DNA of 64,000 nucleotides from JABAAI01 sp965242745 (GTDB lineage: Bacteria; Spirochaetota; Leptospiria; Leptospirales; Leptonemataceae): the NCBI GenBank assembly GCA_965242745.1, contig CBDETG010000035.1, forward strand, positions 124,001 to 188,000, read 5' to 3'. Each line of letters starts with the position of its first letter. Position 1 is the first letter of the stretch. Shown here one piece after another: positions 43,653 to 52,546 of the stretch. The notes below the pieces were generated by a model that did not search any database, was not told the DNA's origin, and saw nothing but the letters and a program-made list of their open reading frames with translations. The translations under genes were made by a program, and so were the position numbers.

Positions 43653-46010
43653 TTATTGATGTTTCATGTCTTTGGCTTGCTTGTGAGAGGCAGAAAGAAG
43701 GTAGCGTGAATCTATTTCTTCTAAGGAAGCGCAGCCGCACAAGCGCATAGTATCTTTCAACTCCAGAGCATAGCGGGAGAAAAGGGCCTGCACAGCTTCC
43801 TGCCCCCCCCCTACTGCAACAATCGCAGCAGGGCGTCCTACCAAAACAGCTCGAGCGCCCAAGGCAAGCTCTTTGAAAGCGTCTTGCCCAGAGCGCACTC
43901 CGCCATCTGCTAATATACAGATTTCCCTCCCCAGCTCCTGGGCTATACTGGGCAGAACGCGCGCTACTCCAGGCATTTGATCCAAAACACGCCCTCCATG
44001 ATTGCTTACTACGATTGCATCCGCTCCTATTTCCAAGGCGGCATAGGCGTCTTCTATACTCATAATGCCTTTCAAGATGAAGGGCAGCGGAGTCCTCCTG
44101 CGCAGCTCCTTAAGTTTCTTGATGCTATAAGCATGCGAGGCTTGTTTTCTCAGCTGCATAGTTTTCAGGAAGGCAGCATCAATGTCAATACCTACGGCAA
44201 GAAGGCCGAGTTTATGCGCAGACTCTAGGCGCTCTGCTAGCATTTTGTGGTCAGCTCTGGGCTTAAAAATAACGATGCCAAAGCCTTCTATATCTGTTTG
44301 CCTCAAAGCCCGGCGGATCAACTGGTATTTCGATGGAGAAGCCCCATCTCCCACCCACGCTATACTGCCATTGCTGCGCAATGCCTTCAGAAGCGTGTAA
44401 GCCAGTTCGTATTCTCCTATCGCTCCGTTCATATTGCTTTGCGCCCCTGTCATTGGCGCTGCCATGATGGGATACTCAAACTTGCGTCCAAAGAGTTCCA
44501 GACTAGTATCAGTGTGGATTTCTTCTCCTATGTAGCGGGGGACGATGCGCAATTCTTTCAGAGCGCGGGAATTGTCTTTAAAGCTTTCCATCTGCCCCAA
44601 AGCGCCCATGCCAGGAACGCCGCTTGCGCAATGTTCTCCATCACAGACTTTGCATACCCAGCAGATGCGCTCACCGAATGCGCTGCGCGCCTTTGCATGA
44701 ATGGCTTGCCAATCCACGCCATAGCTCTTGTCTACCTCTATTTTCAAACAGCGTAGCGCCTTTTTTATAGAAAGTTCCGCTTCCCTAAGACTTGCCCCCG
44801 TAGCGATAATATGCCCTGCTTTATCTATGTTGCTTGTGGCCTGCTTTATGAGCTCGCCTTCCTTGCAGGATATGTATATATATTCTATGCCCGGCACGCT
44901 GCGCATTCTATCTACGCCTTCCAGCTTCATGATTTTCCCAGGCGGGCATAAAATACTTCTTTCTATAGCAACGGGCCTTTTTTTGCAGCTGTTTTTTGTT
45001 TGAAAGCCGCCTTTGTTTTTCTGCCTCTGGCTGCTCTGAGCCTTTGCTATTTCCTTGATCGCCTTTTGGGGCTCATCTCCCAGGGCCAAATGTATAGCGC
45101 CCTGCAGGACATCCACTCCAGAATGCAAGGGGTAGGTGTGCGATGACATAAAGCCGCCAGAGAGACGCGCCGCTATCTCGCCTATCTTTACTCCCTCCGC
45201 CGTAATTTTCAAATCTCCTTTCGCAGCCCCTCTGTATATGCCTAAGGCCCGCATAGCTTTTCGCATAAGCTCTACGCTTTCTTGTAGTATCAGGGGGGCT
45301 TGCATTGATGGCATGTTATGTCCAATTTCAATAAAAAAAGGCTCATGCGCAATAATGCGATCCGCTATGCCTGTTAGAGCAAAATTTTTATCCCATGCCA
45401 AGGCATCCACAGACAGCTCTGGCCCTGGCATATATTCCTCCAGTATCATTTCTCCCGTAGGGGAATATTTTTTCGTATGGCGAAAAGCTGCGTGTATATC
45501 TTCACGCTTCTCAATTTTAATAACTCCGCGGGAGCCCATATTTTCTGCAGGCTTTAAGACTAAGGGGAAAGTAAGGCAATCCATAGCTTCCCGCGCTTCT
45601 TTGAGAGACCATAAGGAATAGAAAGGCGGCCCAGGCAAATTGTGTTTTTTGAGGCGCCGGCGCATCAGTACTTTGTTGCTGCACGCTTCGGCGTCTGCAT
45701 AGCGTATGCCTGGCAATTCCAAGGCGCTGGCAACAGCAGCTACAGAGCGGCTTGCGTCAGTTCCTGCCGTAATGACGCCGTGGACAGCCGTCTTTTGGGA
45801 AAGCATGCGGGCTTTGCGTACGCAGCCTTCAATATCGCGGGTACTCATCAGGACTTTATGATCTGCCAGCCTTAGGCCTGGCGCATCCAAGGACATATCA
45901 AAAACAGCCGCTTGCAGACCCATAGCGCGGGCCTTTTGAATAAGAGGTACCTGAAGAATACCACCACCGATGATAATGAGAACACGCAAAGTACTGCCTT
46001 TTAGAACCAC
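43653..46010 (-). CDS. ATP-grasp ligase fused to an FMN-dependent alpha-hydroxy-acid dehydrogenase-like enzyme
   Basis: 785 residues. Residues ~8-340 form an ATP-grasp protein: VLIIIGGGILQVPLIQKARA, GVITAGTDASRSVAAVAS, FPLVLKPAENMGSRGVI, ILEEYMPGPELSVDAL and IGEIAARLSGGFMSSHTYPL. After a basic linker and a small domain comes a Cys-rich entry (ICWVCKVCDGEHCASGVPGMG), then a barrel with YPIMAAPMTGAQSNMN, FILKGIMSIEDAYAALEIGADAIVVSNHGGRVLDQMPG, broken as in the lactate oxidase / glycolate oxidase family, and ILADGGVRSGQDAFKELALGARAVLVGRP. The product and substrate are unknown. GTG 46010 follows GAGG; TTG 45989 is an alternative start. Confidence 0.8.
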   Translation of the reverse strand: MVLKGSTLRVLIIIGGGILQVPLIQKARAMGLQAAVFDMSLDAPGLRLADHKVLMSTRDIEGCVRKARMLSQKTAVHGVITAGTDASRSVAAVASALELPGIRYADAEACSNKVLMRRRLKKHNLPGPPFYSLWSLKEAREAMDCLTFPLVLKPAENMGSRGVIKIEKREDIHAAFRHTKKYSPTGEMILEEYMPGPELSVDALAWDKNFALTGIADRIIAHEPFFIEIGHNMPSMQAPLILQESVELMRKAMRALGIYRGAAKGDLKITAEGVKIGEIAARLSGGFMSSHTYPLHSGVDVLQGAIHLALGDEPQKAIKEIAKAQSSQRQKNKGGFQTKNSCKKRPVAIERSILCPPGKIMKLEGVDRMRSVPGIEYIYISCKEGELIKQATSNIDKAGHIIATGASLREAELSIKKALRCLKIEVDKSYGVDWQAIHAKARSAFGERICWVCKVCDGEHCASGVPGMGALGQMESFKDNSRALKELRIVPRYIGEEIHTDTSLELFGRKFEYPIMAAPMTGAQSNMNGAIGEYELAYTLLKALRSNGSIAWVGDGASPSKYQLIRRALRQTDIEGFGIVIFKPRADHKMLAERLESAHKLGLLAVGIDIDAAFLKTMQLRKQASHAYSIKKLKELRRRTPLPFILKGIMSIEDAYAALEIGADAIVVSNHGGRVLDQMPGVARVLPSIAQELGREICILADGGVRSGQDAFKELALGARAVLVGRPAAIVAVGGGQEAVQALFSRYALELKDTMRLCGCASLEEIDSRYLLSASHKQAKDMKHQ

Positions 46011-46097
46011 CTACTCTTGCCTCAAAGAAATGCGCAAGAAATACATTCTTCAAAAGGAAATAAAAAGCTTGCATCTTTATGAATTGCACGCAACACT

Positions 46098-47036
46098 ATG
46101 ACTCTTTTAGAACTATTATTTATGTATTCTTATCGCTTGGGCATACCGCTTTATTTGTGTTTTTTTCTATGTCTTGCCTTTGGATGCCGCTGCCAAAAGC
46201 TGCAATACTGGGGAGAAAAAGATCGCGCAGAAAAAGATCACCTCGAACGTTCACTCGAACGTTCATATAAACAAAAGGAATCAGAAATCGCAAAATGGCA
46301 AAGCAGGCTGCAAATTAGCTGGGAGCAAAGCCGCAAACTTCATGAAAACATAGGAGCATTGATGAAAGAAACGCAATTACAAGGACAACTTTCTCGTAAA
46401 ATTGGCCAAGCTTATCTGCAAACAGGCCGCTATGACTTGGCTTCCTATTACTACAAAGAGGCTTTGGCGAATTCCTGGCCTGCAAGCAAGGACATGAGGG
46501 ACAGGCATTCGCAATCGCGCTTTGAAGCGTCCCTATCATTTTTCGATCAGGCTTTGCTCAAGCAGGCTCCCAATCCAGATCTTATGTATGAAGCAGCTCT
46601 GGCCTATGCCAATGCCTCGCGCGCTCTGGGCTGGGAGCAGCAGCGCTTTCAGATAGCGTACAAGCTTCTAAGAGCTATGCTAGGTCTCCGTCCTGAAGAC
46701 ACGCGCGCCATGTATCAGCTGGCTTTGCTCTATGCAAAAACCACGCTCCACAGATACCGTAAGCCAGAGAAAGCCATAAAACTCCTGCGCAAAGCGCTAC
46801 TTTTGGAAGAAAAAAATATATCTGCCCGCTTTGCTTTAGCTCATGTGCTTGCCCAAGAAGGCGAATTAGAGGAGTCTGCAAAGGAATACGGCGCTATCCA
46901 GGAATTGCTGGTGAAACTGCATGGACAAGGTATCATAAAGGGCCTATTGGCAAGACATCCCAATTACATACGCGCCCGCAAAAACCAAGAGAAGCTGCAA
47001 GCATGTATGCGATCTGAAAAGGAGTGTAATTTTTGA
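46098..47036 (+). CDS. TPR lipoprotein
   Basis: 312 residues. The signal segment ends CLAFGC with Cys30 as the likely lipidated residue. A coiled-coil-like charged stretch follows (KDRAEKDHLERSLERSYKQK), then TPR-type helical pairs: GQAYLQTGRYDLASYYYKEA, MYQLALLYAKTTLHRYRKPE, KAIKLLRKALLLEEKNISAR. It probably serves as an envelope scaffold. It is divergent from the ATP-grasp fusion and upstream of dprA on the same strand. Confidence 0.72.
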   Translation: MTLLELLFMYSYRLGIPLYLCFFLCLAFGCRCQKLQYWGEKDRAEKDHLERSLERSYKQKESEIAKWQSRLQISWEQSRKLHENIGALMKETQLQGQLSRKIGQAYLQTGRYDLASYYYKEALANSWPASKDMRDRHSQSRFEASLSFFDQALLKQAPNPDLMYEAALAYANASRALGWEQQRFQIAYKLLRAMLGLRPEDTRAMYQLALLYAKTTLHRYRKPEKAIKLLRKALLLEEKNISARFALAHVLAQEGELEESAKEYGAIQELLVKLHGQGIIKGLLARHPNYIRARKNQEKLQACMRSEKECNF

Positions 47037-47104
47037 AAAGGGCCTTCTCTTTGCTGTTCTGTATTTTTTGCGATCATCTATGATCCAAAGCAAAGCTGTA
47101 TCAT

Positions 47105-48181
47105 ATGCCAAATCCAGGCCTTTCTTTAGAAGAAGCGCTTTTTCTATCCCATTTACCTTATAGGAGAGCTGTATTTCATTGTGGAGCTTGGAAGCAGACA
47201 AATGGGCCTGGGTCGCAGGAATGGAATGCCTTTCTCAAAACATTTTTTCTGCCAAAAGAATTAGCGCAGGCTCGCCGCCAGGCATCGCTTACAGGGGAGC
47301 TCTCATCTTTGTCTATAGCCTCTTATGCCTGTCCTATAGAATTCCTTTCTTTTTGGGACGAGGCTTATCCTGCGCAACTGGCAGCCATTTATGACCCTCC
47401 TCCCATCCTTTTTTCTTGGGGAAGCAAGTGGACATCCTACGAGAAATATTTGGCTTTGGTAGGCACACGAGCAGCGCATCCTTTGTGCAAAGCGGCCACG
47501 CAAGCTTTTATCAAAGAGCAAAAGAAAATGTTTCTCGCTGGCGAGAGAAACAAGGGGGAGGCTATGGGAAAGCTTTGCATTGTTTCAGGCTTGGCGCTTG
47601 GAGTGGACAGGCTGGCTCATATGAGCGCAATAGAGCAGGGGCTGCCCGGCATAGCCGTTTTAGGTTCTGGTTTAAACAAAGCCAGCCCAATCAGGAATCT
47701 GGACCTGATTCGCTCTTCTTTCAAGAAGGGAGCCCCATTTACGCTGCTTACAGAATTCCCGCCTCATACCCCAGCTTGCCCCATGCACTTCCCCAGGCGC
47801 AACCGTATTATTGCCGGCTTAGTTGAAGCAGTCTGCGTAATACAAGCGCCGAGGAAAAGCGGCGCCTTGATCACTGCGCGTTATGCCATGGAGGAAGGCA
47901 GAGATGTCTTGGTCTTCGACCATCCTCTTTTTCATAAGCAAGCAGGCTCTAATGAAGGCGGGCAAAGGCTTTTATCCAGCGGCGCGCAGGCCGTGAAACT
48001 GCCATGTTTGCATCAAAGGATCAAAAGCGCTCCCTCTCCTTCTTACAAAAGCACCCCACAGCAACTGGAATTCTGGCGTTCTCAACTACAAGGCGCACAA
48101 TACTTGGGCTCTTCTCATTACTTACTTGCTGAAGATGAGACAGACCCGCAAGAAGAAAAAGACCTTGACAGCAAGGCATAG
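47105..48181 (+). CDS. dprA: DNA-processing protein DprA
   Basis: 358 residues. The Rossmann-like DprA core is clear: YPAQLAAIYDPPPILFSWG, LALVGTRAAHPLCKAA, IVSGLALGVDRLAHMSAIEQ, TIAVLGSGLN-like GIAVLGSGLNKASPIRNLDL, FPRRNRIIAGL, SGALITARYAMEEGRDVLVF and SNEGGQRLLSSGAQAV. DprA loads RecA onto incoming single strands in transformation. The last codons and the TAG stop lie in the first arm of the palindromic repeat array, so the C-terminal residues (about DSKA) are supplied by the repeat. Confidence 0.93.
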   Translation: MPNPGLSLEEALFLSHLPYRRAVFHCGAWKQTNGPGSQEWNAFLKTFFLPKELAQARRQASLTGELSSLSIASYACPIEFLSFWDEAYPAQLAAIYDPPPILFSWGSKWTSYEKYLALVGTRAAHPLCKAATQAFIKEQKKMFLAGERNKGEAMGKLCIVSGLALGVDRLAHMSAIEQGLPGIAVLGSGLNKASPIRNLDLIRSSFKKGAPFTLLTEFPPHTPACPMHFPRRNRIIAGLVEAVCVIQAPRKSGALITARYAMEEGRDVLVFDHPLFHKQAGSNEGGQRLLSSGAQAVKLPCLHQRIKSAPSPSYKSTPQQLEFWRSQLQGAQYLGSSHYLLAEDETDPQEEKDLDSKA

Positions 48182-48280
48182 GCATTGGCATTGGTCTGGC
48201 GCAGCGACTTCCATGACGGCAAGGCATTGGCATTGGTCTGACGGCAAGGCATAGGCATTGGTCTGGCGCAGCGACTTCCA
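48171..48280. repeat. Left arms of the palindromic repeat, partially duplicated
   Basis: GCAAGGCATAGGCATTG occurs at 48171 and 48244, with a related GGCAAGGCATTGGCATTGG between them, and each is followed by GGTCTGGCGCAGCGACTTCC or GGTCTGACGG. The copy at 48244-48260 is the exact complement of CAATGCCTATGCCTTGC at 48322-48338, and GTCTGGCGC (48261) complements GCGCCAGAC (48288). The segment can form a long stem with the first tandem unit. It begins inside the dprA coding end. Confidence 0.8.
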
Positions 48281-48828
48281 TGTCTTAGCGCCAGACTCTC
48301 GCACCTCCTGTGCTCGTGACGCAATGCCTATGCCTTGCACTGGATTGTTGTAGTATGTACAGCAGCAGAATGGGTATAGGCCTGTGCTACAGCCCTAAAA
48401 CGTTGCCGGGACATCCATGTCTTAGCGCCAGACTCTCGCACCTCCTGTGCTCGTGACGCAATGCCTATGCCTTGCACTGGATTGTTGTAGTATGTACAGC
48501 AGCAGAATGGGTATAGGCCTGTGCTACAGCCCTAAAACGTTGCCGGGACATCCATGTCTTAGCGCCAGACTCTCGCACCTCCTGTGCTCGTGACGCAATG
48601 CCTATGCCTTGCACTGGATTGTTGTAGTATGTACAGCAGCAGAATGGGTATAGGCCTGTGCTACAGCCCTAAAACGTTGCCGGGACATCCATGTCTTAGC
48701 GCCAGACTCTCGCACCTCCTGTGCTCGTGACGCAATGCCTATGCCTTGCACTGGATTGTTGTAGTATGTACAGTAGCAGAATGGGTATAGGCCTGTGCTA
48801 CAGCCCTAAAACGTTGCCGGGACATCCA
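48281..48828. repeat. 137-bp tandem repeat, four units
   Basis: Unit starts (TGTCTTAGCG) are 48281, 48418, 48555 and 48692. A fifth begins at 48829 but diverges after three bases. Units are virtually identical; one base differs (AGTAGCAG against AGCAGCAG in unit 4). Each holds GCGCCAGAC, a small GCAC-CTCCT-GTGC hairpin, CAATGCCTATGCCTTGC, and CCTGTGCTACAGCCC. No spacers differ between units, so this is not a CRISPR. A single divergent copy is at 23183-23296. Confidence 0.93.
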
Positions 48829-49024
48829 TGTCGCAACGTTGTATATGTGGCGTACGGTTGCATACAACTTGGGCGGGGCTGTGACAATGTGGCGTCTGGG
48901 GATAGGCGGCGGGGGAAGTGATGGCGCCTGCGTTGTTGTAGTAAGCGGCCTTGGTCTTGATGACGGCGGGTCTTATATTATGAAGGCTTGCATAGCACAG
49001 CTATGAGATGAGTCATCTGATGGA
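48829..49024. other. Gap between the tandem repeat and yceI
   Basis: About 200 nt of G-rich sequence with TTGTTGTAGTA (compare the tandem unit) and short palindromes such as ATAGCACAGCTATGAG. I see no gene or RNA here. Confidence 0.4.
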
Positions 49025-49690
49025 TTATTGCAAGACAATATGAAAAGTAATACGGAAGGTATCGTAAATGAGTTTATCGCCAAGCCCTTCAAAGAACTTG
49101 CCTGACTTATATTTTACATTGAACAAAGTCCGATCTAGTTTCAAAAGGCCCTTGGCATGGATTTGATCAGGCTTTTGGCGAAACTGAATTTGCGCTGGGA
49201 AGCGAATCTTACGCGTAACGCCGCGTATTGTAATCTTTGCTTGCACTATATACTTTTGGGGCGCATTTGCAGCTACATTTTTCTGAGAAGCTTGAGGCCT
49301 TGCGTCCAGAATGCGCAATTTGGCAGTTGGATACTTGGCGCTGTGGAAAAAATCTTCTGACTTGAGATGATCGACCAGTTTTTGATTGTATTTTGGATTG
49401 CGCACGTCACTGCATGTGATACTGTTCATATCGATGATAAAAGAGCCGCGTAGGCGCTTGTTTTTAAGGCGCAAGCGGCCGCTTTTCACGCTAACAAAGC
49501 CAGTATGTTTGCCAGAAACTTTAGCGCCTTCCCACTCCACTTGGCTACGCTTGATATCAACTTGATAGTTACGAGGCTTGGCAAGCAAAGGCGATGCCTT
49601 TAGCGATGCCAATAAGATCAACATTGCATGCGCAGTCAGGTAGCATGTGACTCTGAGTTTCTTAGATGGGTAAAGGGTGGATCTTTTCAT
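49025..49690 (-). CDS. YceI-family exported protein
   Basis: 221 residues from ATG 49690, which gives a signal peptide ending near LLAKPRNYQ; the frame upstream adds unrelated residues. YceI lipocalin-like features: YQVDIKRSQVEWEGAKVSGK, then HTGFVSVKSGRLRL, then SFIIDMNSITCSD, HLKSEDFFHSAKYPTAKLRI and ITIRGVTRKIRFP. YceI proteins bind isoprenoids or other amphiphiles in the periplasm. The protein is basic throughout. Confidence 0.88.
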   Translation of the reverse strand: MKRSTLYPSKKLRVTCYLTAHAMLILLASLKASPLLAKPRNYQVDIKRSQVEWEGAKVSGKHTGFVSVKSGRLRLKNKRLRGSFIIDMNSITCSDVRNPKYNQKLVDHLKSEDFFHSAKYPTAKLRILDARPQASQKNVAANAPQKYIVQAKITIRGVTRKIRFPAQIQFRQKPDQIHAKGLLKLDRTLFNVKYKSGKFFEGLGDKLIYDTFRITFHIVLQ

Positions 49691-49966
49691 AATTGTACAC
49701 AAGCTTGTTGTAGTGATCAAAATGCAAGTTCTGCAATTTGCACAACGCAAACTTTAGGCGCAAATTGATACAATGCGAGTGAAGTGTCAATTCAAAAACA
49801 AAGGCGATAGAAAACGATCTTTTACCGCGTAAAAATATGCTAAGCCCGGAAAGCTGCCTCCAAGTTCAGCCTCATCTTGCGTTGCTTGAGACACAAACAA
49901 AAGATGTCTATCTAAGCAGGATAAGATGATAGCTTAGGACTTAGGAGCCAGCAGCAACTAGAACAA

Positions 49967-50308
49967 CTAGAAATTGAAACTTTCCAAAGCCTCATCTACG
50001 CTGCGGAAGATTTCAAAAACAGCTGCAAGACGCGTGATTTCCATCAATCGCTCTACTTCCGCATTCAAAGCCGTAAAAACAATACGTCCATTCATGGCTT
50101 CTACGTGCTTGTAAATATTTAAAAACACGCCTAAAGCTGCTGAATTCAAAAAAGGAACCCGCTTGAGATCCATAATAAACTTAGGCGCTTGTCCTGGCTG
50201 TATACAGTTTTCAACTTTTTCTGCCAGCTTGTACTCATCTCCAGCTTTGATAGCTCCTTCTATGTAGACGATATGTACTTCACCCTTTGTTTGTACCCTT
50301 ATTTTCAT
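49967..50308 (-). CDS. STAS-domain anti-sigma factor antagonist
   Basis: 113 residues, a single STAS domain (SpoIIAA/RsbV type): VHIVYIEGAIKAGDEYKLAE, KFIMDLKRVPFLNSAALGVF and RIVFTALNAEVERLMEITRL, then FRSVDEALESF. The phosphorylatable residue is probably Ser56 in FLNSAALG. Such proteins switch partners with anti-sigma kinases. A divergent sigma factor gene lies about 600 bp upstream on the same strand, so a partner-switching link is possible but unproven. ATTTAAGAAA repeats in the 140-nt leader (50309-50448) could be regulatory. Confidence 0.9.
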   Translation of the reverse strand: MKIRVQTKGEVHIVYIEGAIKAGDEYKLAEKVENCIQPGQAPKFIMDLKRVPFLNSAALGVFLNIYKHVEAMNGRIVFTALNAEVERLMEITRLAAVFEIFRSVDEALESFNF

Positions 50309-50448
50309 GATAAACCCCCGCTAATATAGTAACGAAACGTAAATTAAAGAAGTTACTCTTAATGTCTAAAGAGATATTTAAGAAAAGATATTCATTTCCT
50401 TTTAATGAAATATTTAAGAAAGAGGCGCTTGGCTTTTGACAAACTCTC

Positions 50449-50931
50449 TTACCAATTCCCCTTTATTTTGTTGCCTTCTTTCATCTCAAATTCCAAGACA
50501 AGCACCTGATTTACATACATCATGTACGAAGCAGGCTCTAAAGAAGCCAAAAGAAAGGAGGCAGACAAATCCAGACAAGACTTTCTCAAGAGCTCCTTAT
50601 CTTTGTAAAGATAAATTTCTATGGGAAGGGAGTTTTTTTTCCCCCTTACAAGTATAAGCTGAAAAGAAGTATCCTGATTCCCCAACTGCAAGAGTACATA
50701 GTCTTCCTTATCTTCGTTCCCTTTATGTATGTTTGACTTGCCAAGTACGATGACTTGGGAATACATAATATAATTATGGCATAATATATCCTTATCACCA
50801 ACAAGGCCCCCGCTGGGTGGCAGGTCTTGCTTAAAGTCAGCTATTGCAGAGCGCAGCCTTTTTTGCACGCGCGTTTTGGGATAGGCTGATCTTAGGAGGC
50901 GCTCAGGTTTATACATCTCGAGGTTTTTCAT
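50449..50931 (-). CDS. Protein of unknown function downstream of the sigma factor gene
   Basis: 160 residues from ATG 50931. The start lies inside the 3' end of the sigma-like gene (overlap 23 nt), so the two are probably co-translated. The protein has mixed charge, no signal peptide, and strand-rich segments: MYSQVIVLGKSN, DYVLLQLGNQDTSFQLILVR, PIEIYLYKDKELL and MMYVNQVLVLEFEM. I recognise no family. A regulator or partner of the sigma factor is conceivable from context alone. Confidence 0.65.
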   Translation of the reverse strand: MKNLEMYKPERLLRSAYPKTRVQKRLRSAIADFKQDLPPSGGLVGDKDILCHNYIMYSQVIVLGKSNIHKGNEDKEDYVLLQLGNQDTSFQLILVRGKKNSLPIEIYLYKDKELLRKSCLDLSASFLLASLEPASYMMYVNQVLVLEFEMKEGNKIKGNW

Positions 50932-51796
50932 TTGTAATTCCAGGGGAGGCCTCCGAAAAGGCAAGCGCTGTGTTGCGGCGCTCGGCGCGAATCATGATAT
51001 CTTCCAGGTGACGAGCTGCAATACGCAAGCGGCGTGAAATAGTAGATTTGCTGACCGTAAGTAAATTTGCTATGCGGGTCATCTCGCCCACAGTATTTAA
51101 CTGTTGCAGCGTTTTGTGCGCATAGCGCTTTCTTTGGCTAAGGCGCTGTACCTCTATATGGCTTGCACTTTGATGGATACGTTGATTCAAATAAGCGATG
51201 CGCTCCCTGCATACTTGCGTCTTTTTGCTTTGCTTTTCTCTCCGTGCGCGCCCTTGCGCTATAAAGGATTGCACTTTGCTTGCTGAGCCTGTCTTTTGAA
51301 TTACAAAATCAAGCTCATGAATATTCAATTCCAAACCTAAATGGAGCTTCACAAGCAGACTCATATGCATAGGCAGCATAGAAAGCAAATGACTATGCTC
51401 TTCCTTAGGGCTGTTTTCTTTCAAAACATCATGGTAGAAGGCGCTGGGCGCGCTTTCCAAGGTTTCAGGCATAAAATGTTTCTCTTCGATCTGGCGCCTT
51501 CGCCTATAGCGTACATAATTAAAAAAAGCATGCCTTACATATACGATCAAAAAAGGAAGGAAAGGTCTGTCTTTGTTTTTGTTAAAGGCTTGAAAACAAG
51601 CGTCCAGCTTTTCATAAAAATCCACGCAAAAGTCATGGGCTAATTCTCTATCCGTAGTCAGGGCATAAGCGCTTCTGGTAAGGACATGCCAAGTTTCCTT
51701 CATTACTTGTTCTAGATCATGCGTGCGATCATAGAGCTCAGGCAAATGATCAAGGTTATTATATTGCTTATACCTGACTTTGTATTGTCTATTCAT
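50909..51796 (-). CDS. Divergent sigma-70-family protein
   Basis: 295 residues from ATG 51796; a GTG at 51829 is possible, and neither has a good SD. Residues ~35-105 resemble sigma region 2 (TTDRELAHDFCVDFYEKLDA, then FLPFLIVYVRHAFFNYVRYR followed by RRR). The C-terminus has a region 4-like HTH (VGEMTRIANLLTVSKSTISR followed by RLRIAARHLED). The middle is basic and helical without known motifs. It may direct a special promoter set, perhaps together with the nearby STAS protein. Confidence 0.7.
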   Translation of the reverse strand: MNRQYKVRYKQYNNLDHLPELYDRTHDLEQVMKETWHVLTRSAYALTTDRELAHDFCVDFYEKLDACFQAFNKNKDRPFLPFLIVYVRHAFFNYVRYRRRRQIEEKHFMPETLESAPSAFYHDVLKENSPKEEHSHLLSMLPMHMSLLVKLHLGLELNIHELDFVIQKTGSASKVQSFIAQGRARREKQSKKTQVCRERIAYLNQRIHQSASHIEVQRLSQRKRYAHKTLQQLNTVGEMTRIANLLTVSKSTISRRLRIAARHLEDIMIRAERRNTALAFSEASPGITNEKPRDV

Positions 51797-51997
51797 AACA
51801 ATAATAGGTGCATAAAGATATTCCTGCACGACTCTTTTTTTTGATTTCGATATTTATTTTTGTATTTTCGGAATGATGGAGCAAAAAATAAGGCAAGACA
51901 TGACATAATACTTAGCTTATGAAAACATAAGCTAAGTATTTTAAGGCATTCTCTTTTTGCTTCTTATACAAAAAGTAAAGATATGCGCAAAAATGAT

Positions 51998-52357
51998 TCA
52001 GGCAGCTGCCTCTTTTGCGCGTCCATTTGCTTTTTGTGATAGGCGGGAATCAAAACGCACAGACCGCGCAACGACTTTGATACGGCTGTGTTTTTTACCT
52101 GCCTTGTCTTCCCAACGGTCCTCACGTAATTCACCTTGTACAGTTACCCGGCTTCCCTTGCGCAGGTACTGACTACATATTTCCGCAAGCTTCTCCCAGC
52201 ATTCCACAGGGAAATAACTTACCGCCTTGCCTTGCCCATTCCATTCGTGGTTTGCAGCCACGCGAAATTGAGCCACTGTTTTATTGCTCGATGTATGTCT
52301 GACCTCAGGGTCTGCCGTGAGGTTGCCATCCATAATCACTTGAGCTATATTTTGCAT
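51998..52357 (-). CDS. ssb: Single-stranded DNA-binding protein
   Basis: 119 residues, OB fold: IMDGNLTADPEVRHTSSNKT, VAQFRVAANHEWNGQGK, YFPVECWEKLAEICSQYLRKGSRV split as usual, TVQGELREDRWEDKAGKKHS and VVARSVRF. It is short and lacks the long acidic C-terminal tip (ends KEAAA), so it may be a secondary SSB. AGAGAGGAT precedes the start. An inverted repeat (CAAGGATG at 52387, CATCCTTG at 52411) lies in its leader. Confidence 0.92.
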   Translation of the reverse strand: MQNIAQVIMDGNLTADPEVRHTSSNKTVAQFRVAANHEWNGQGKAVSYFPVECWEKLAEICSQYLRKGSRVTVQGELREDRWEDKAGKKHSRIKVVARSVRFDSRLSQKANGRAKEAAA

Positions 52358-52386
52358 ATTCTATCCTCTCTTTACACATAAAAATA

Positions 52387-52418
52387 CAAGGATGTTATCC
52401 TGCCAGATTGCATCCTTG
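52387..52418. promoter_or_regulatory. Inverted repeat upstream of ssb
   Basis: CAAGGATG (52387-52394) and CATCCTTG (52411-52418) are exact complements with a 16-nt loop, about 30-60 nt upstream of the ssb start. It could be an operator or a leader hairpin. The remaining gap up to 52546 has a T-rich stretch after CCTTA/TAAGG (about 52439-52457) that resembles a plus-strand terminator with no gene in front of it. Confidence 0.35.
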
Positions 52419-52546
52419 AGGCAAGCCTTAGAGCTAAGCCTTACTCTTTTAAGGTTTTTTGCTAAGCTTTTGTTTTACTTTTTTTTCATAGGGAGTATAA
52501 ATAAAATTTGACACTCTCCGTCATGGTCTAACCTTACAATATAGGG

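Noticed and set aside
48021..48340. Minus-strand frames over the dprA end and repeats
   Set aside because: They are translations of the palindromic repeat and antisense dprA, with Met/Pro/Cys-rich low-complexity products.
48281..48828. CRISPR array
   Set aside because: Units are identical over their full 137 bp with no variable spacers, and no cas genes are nearby.
49765..49790. Minus-strand promoter for yceI (TTGACA, TATCAA)
   Set aside because: The spacing of 14 nt is too short.
52508..52540. Sigma-70 promoter TTGACA / TACAAT before the large methylase
   Set aside because: The spacing is 21 nt, too long for a typical promoter, and TACAAT would leave an almost leaderless message. Kept only as a weak possibility.
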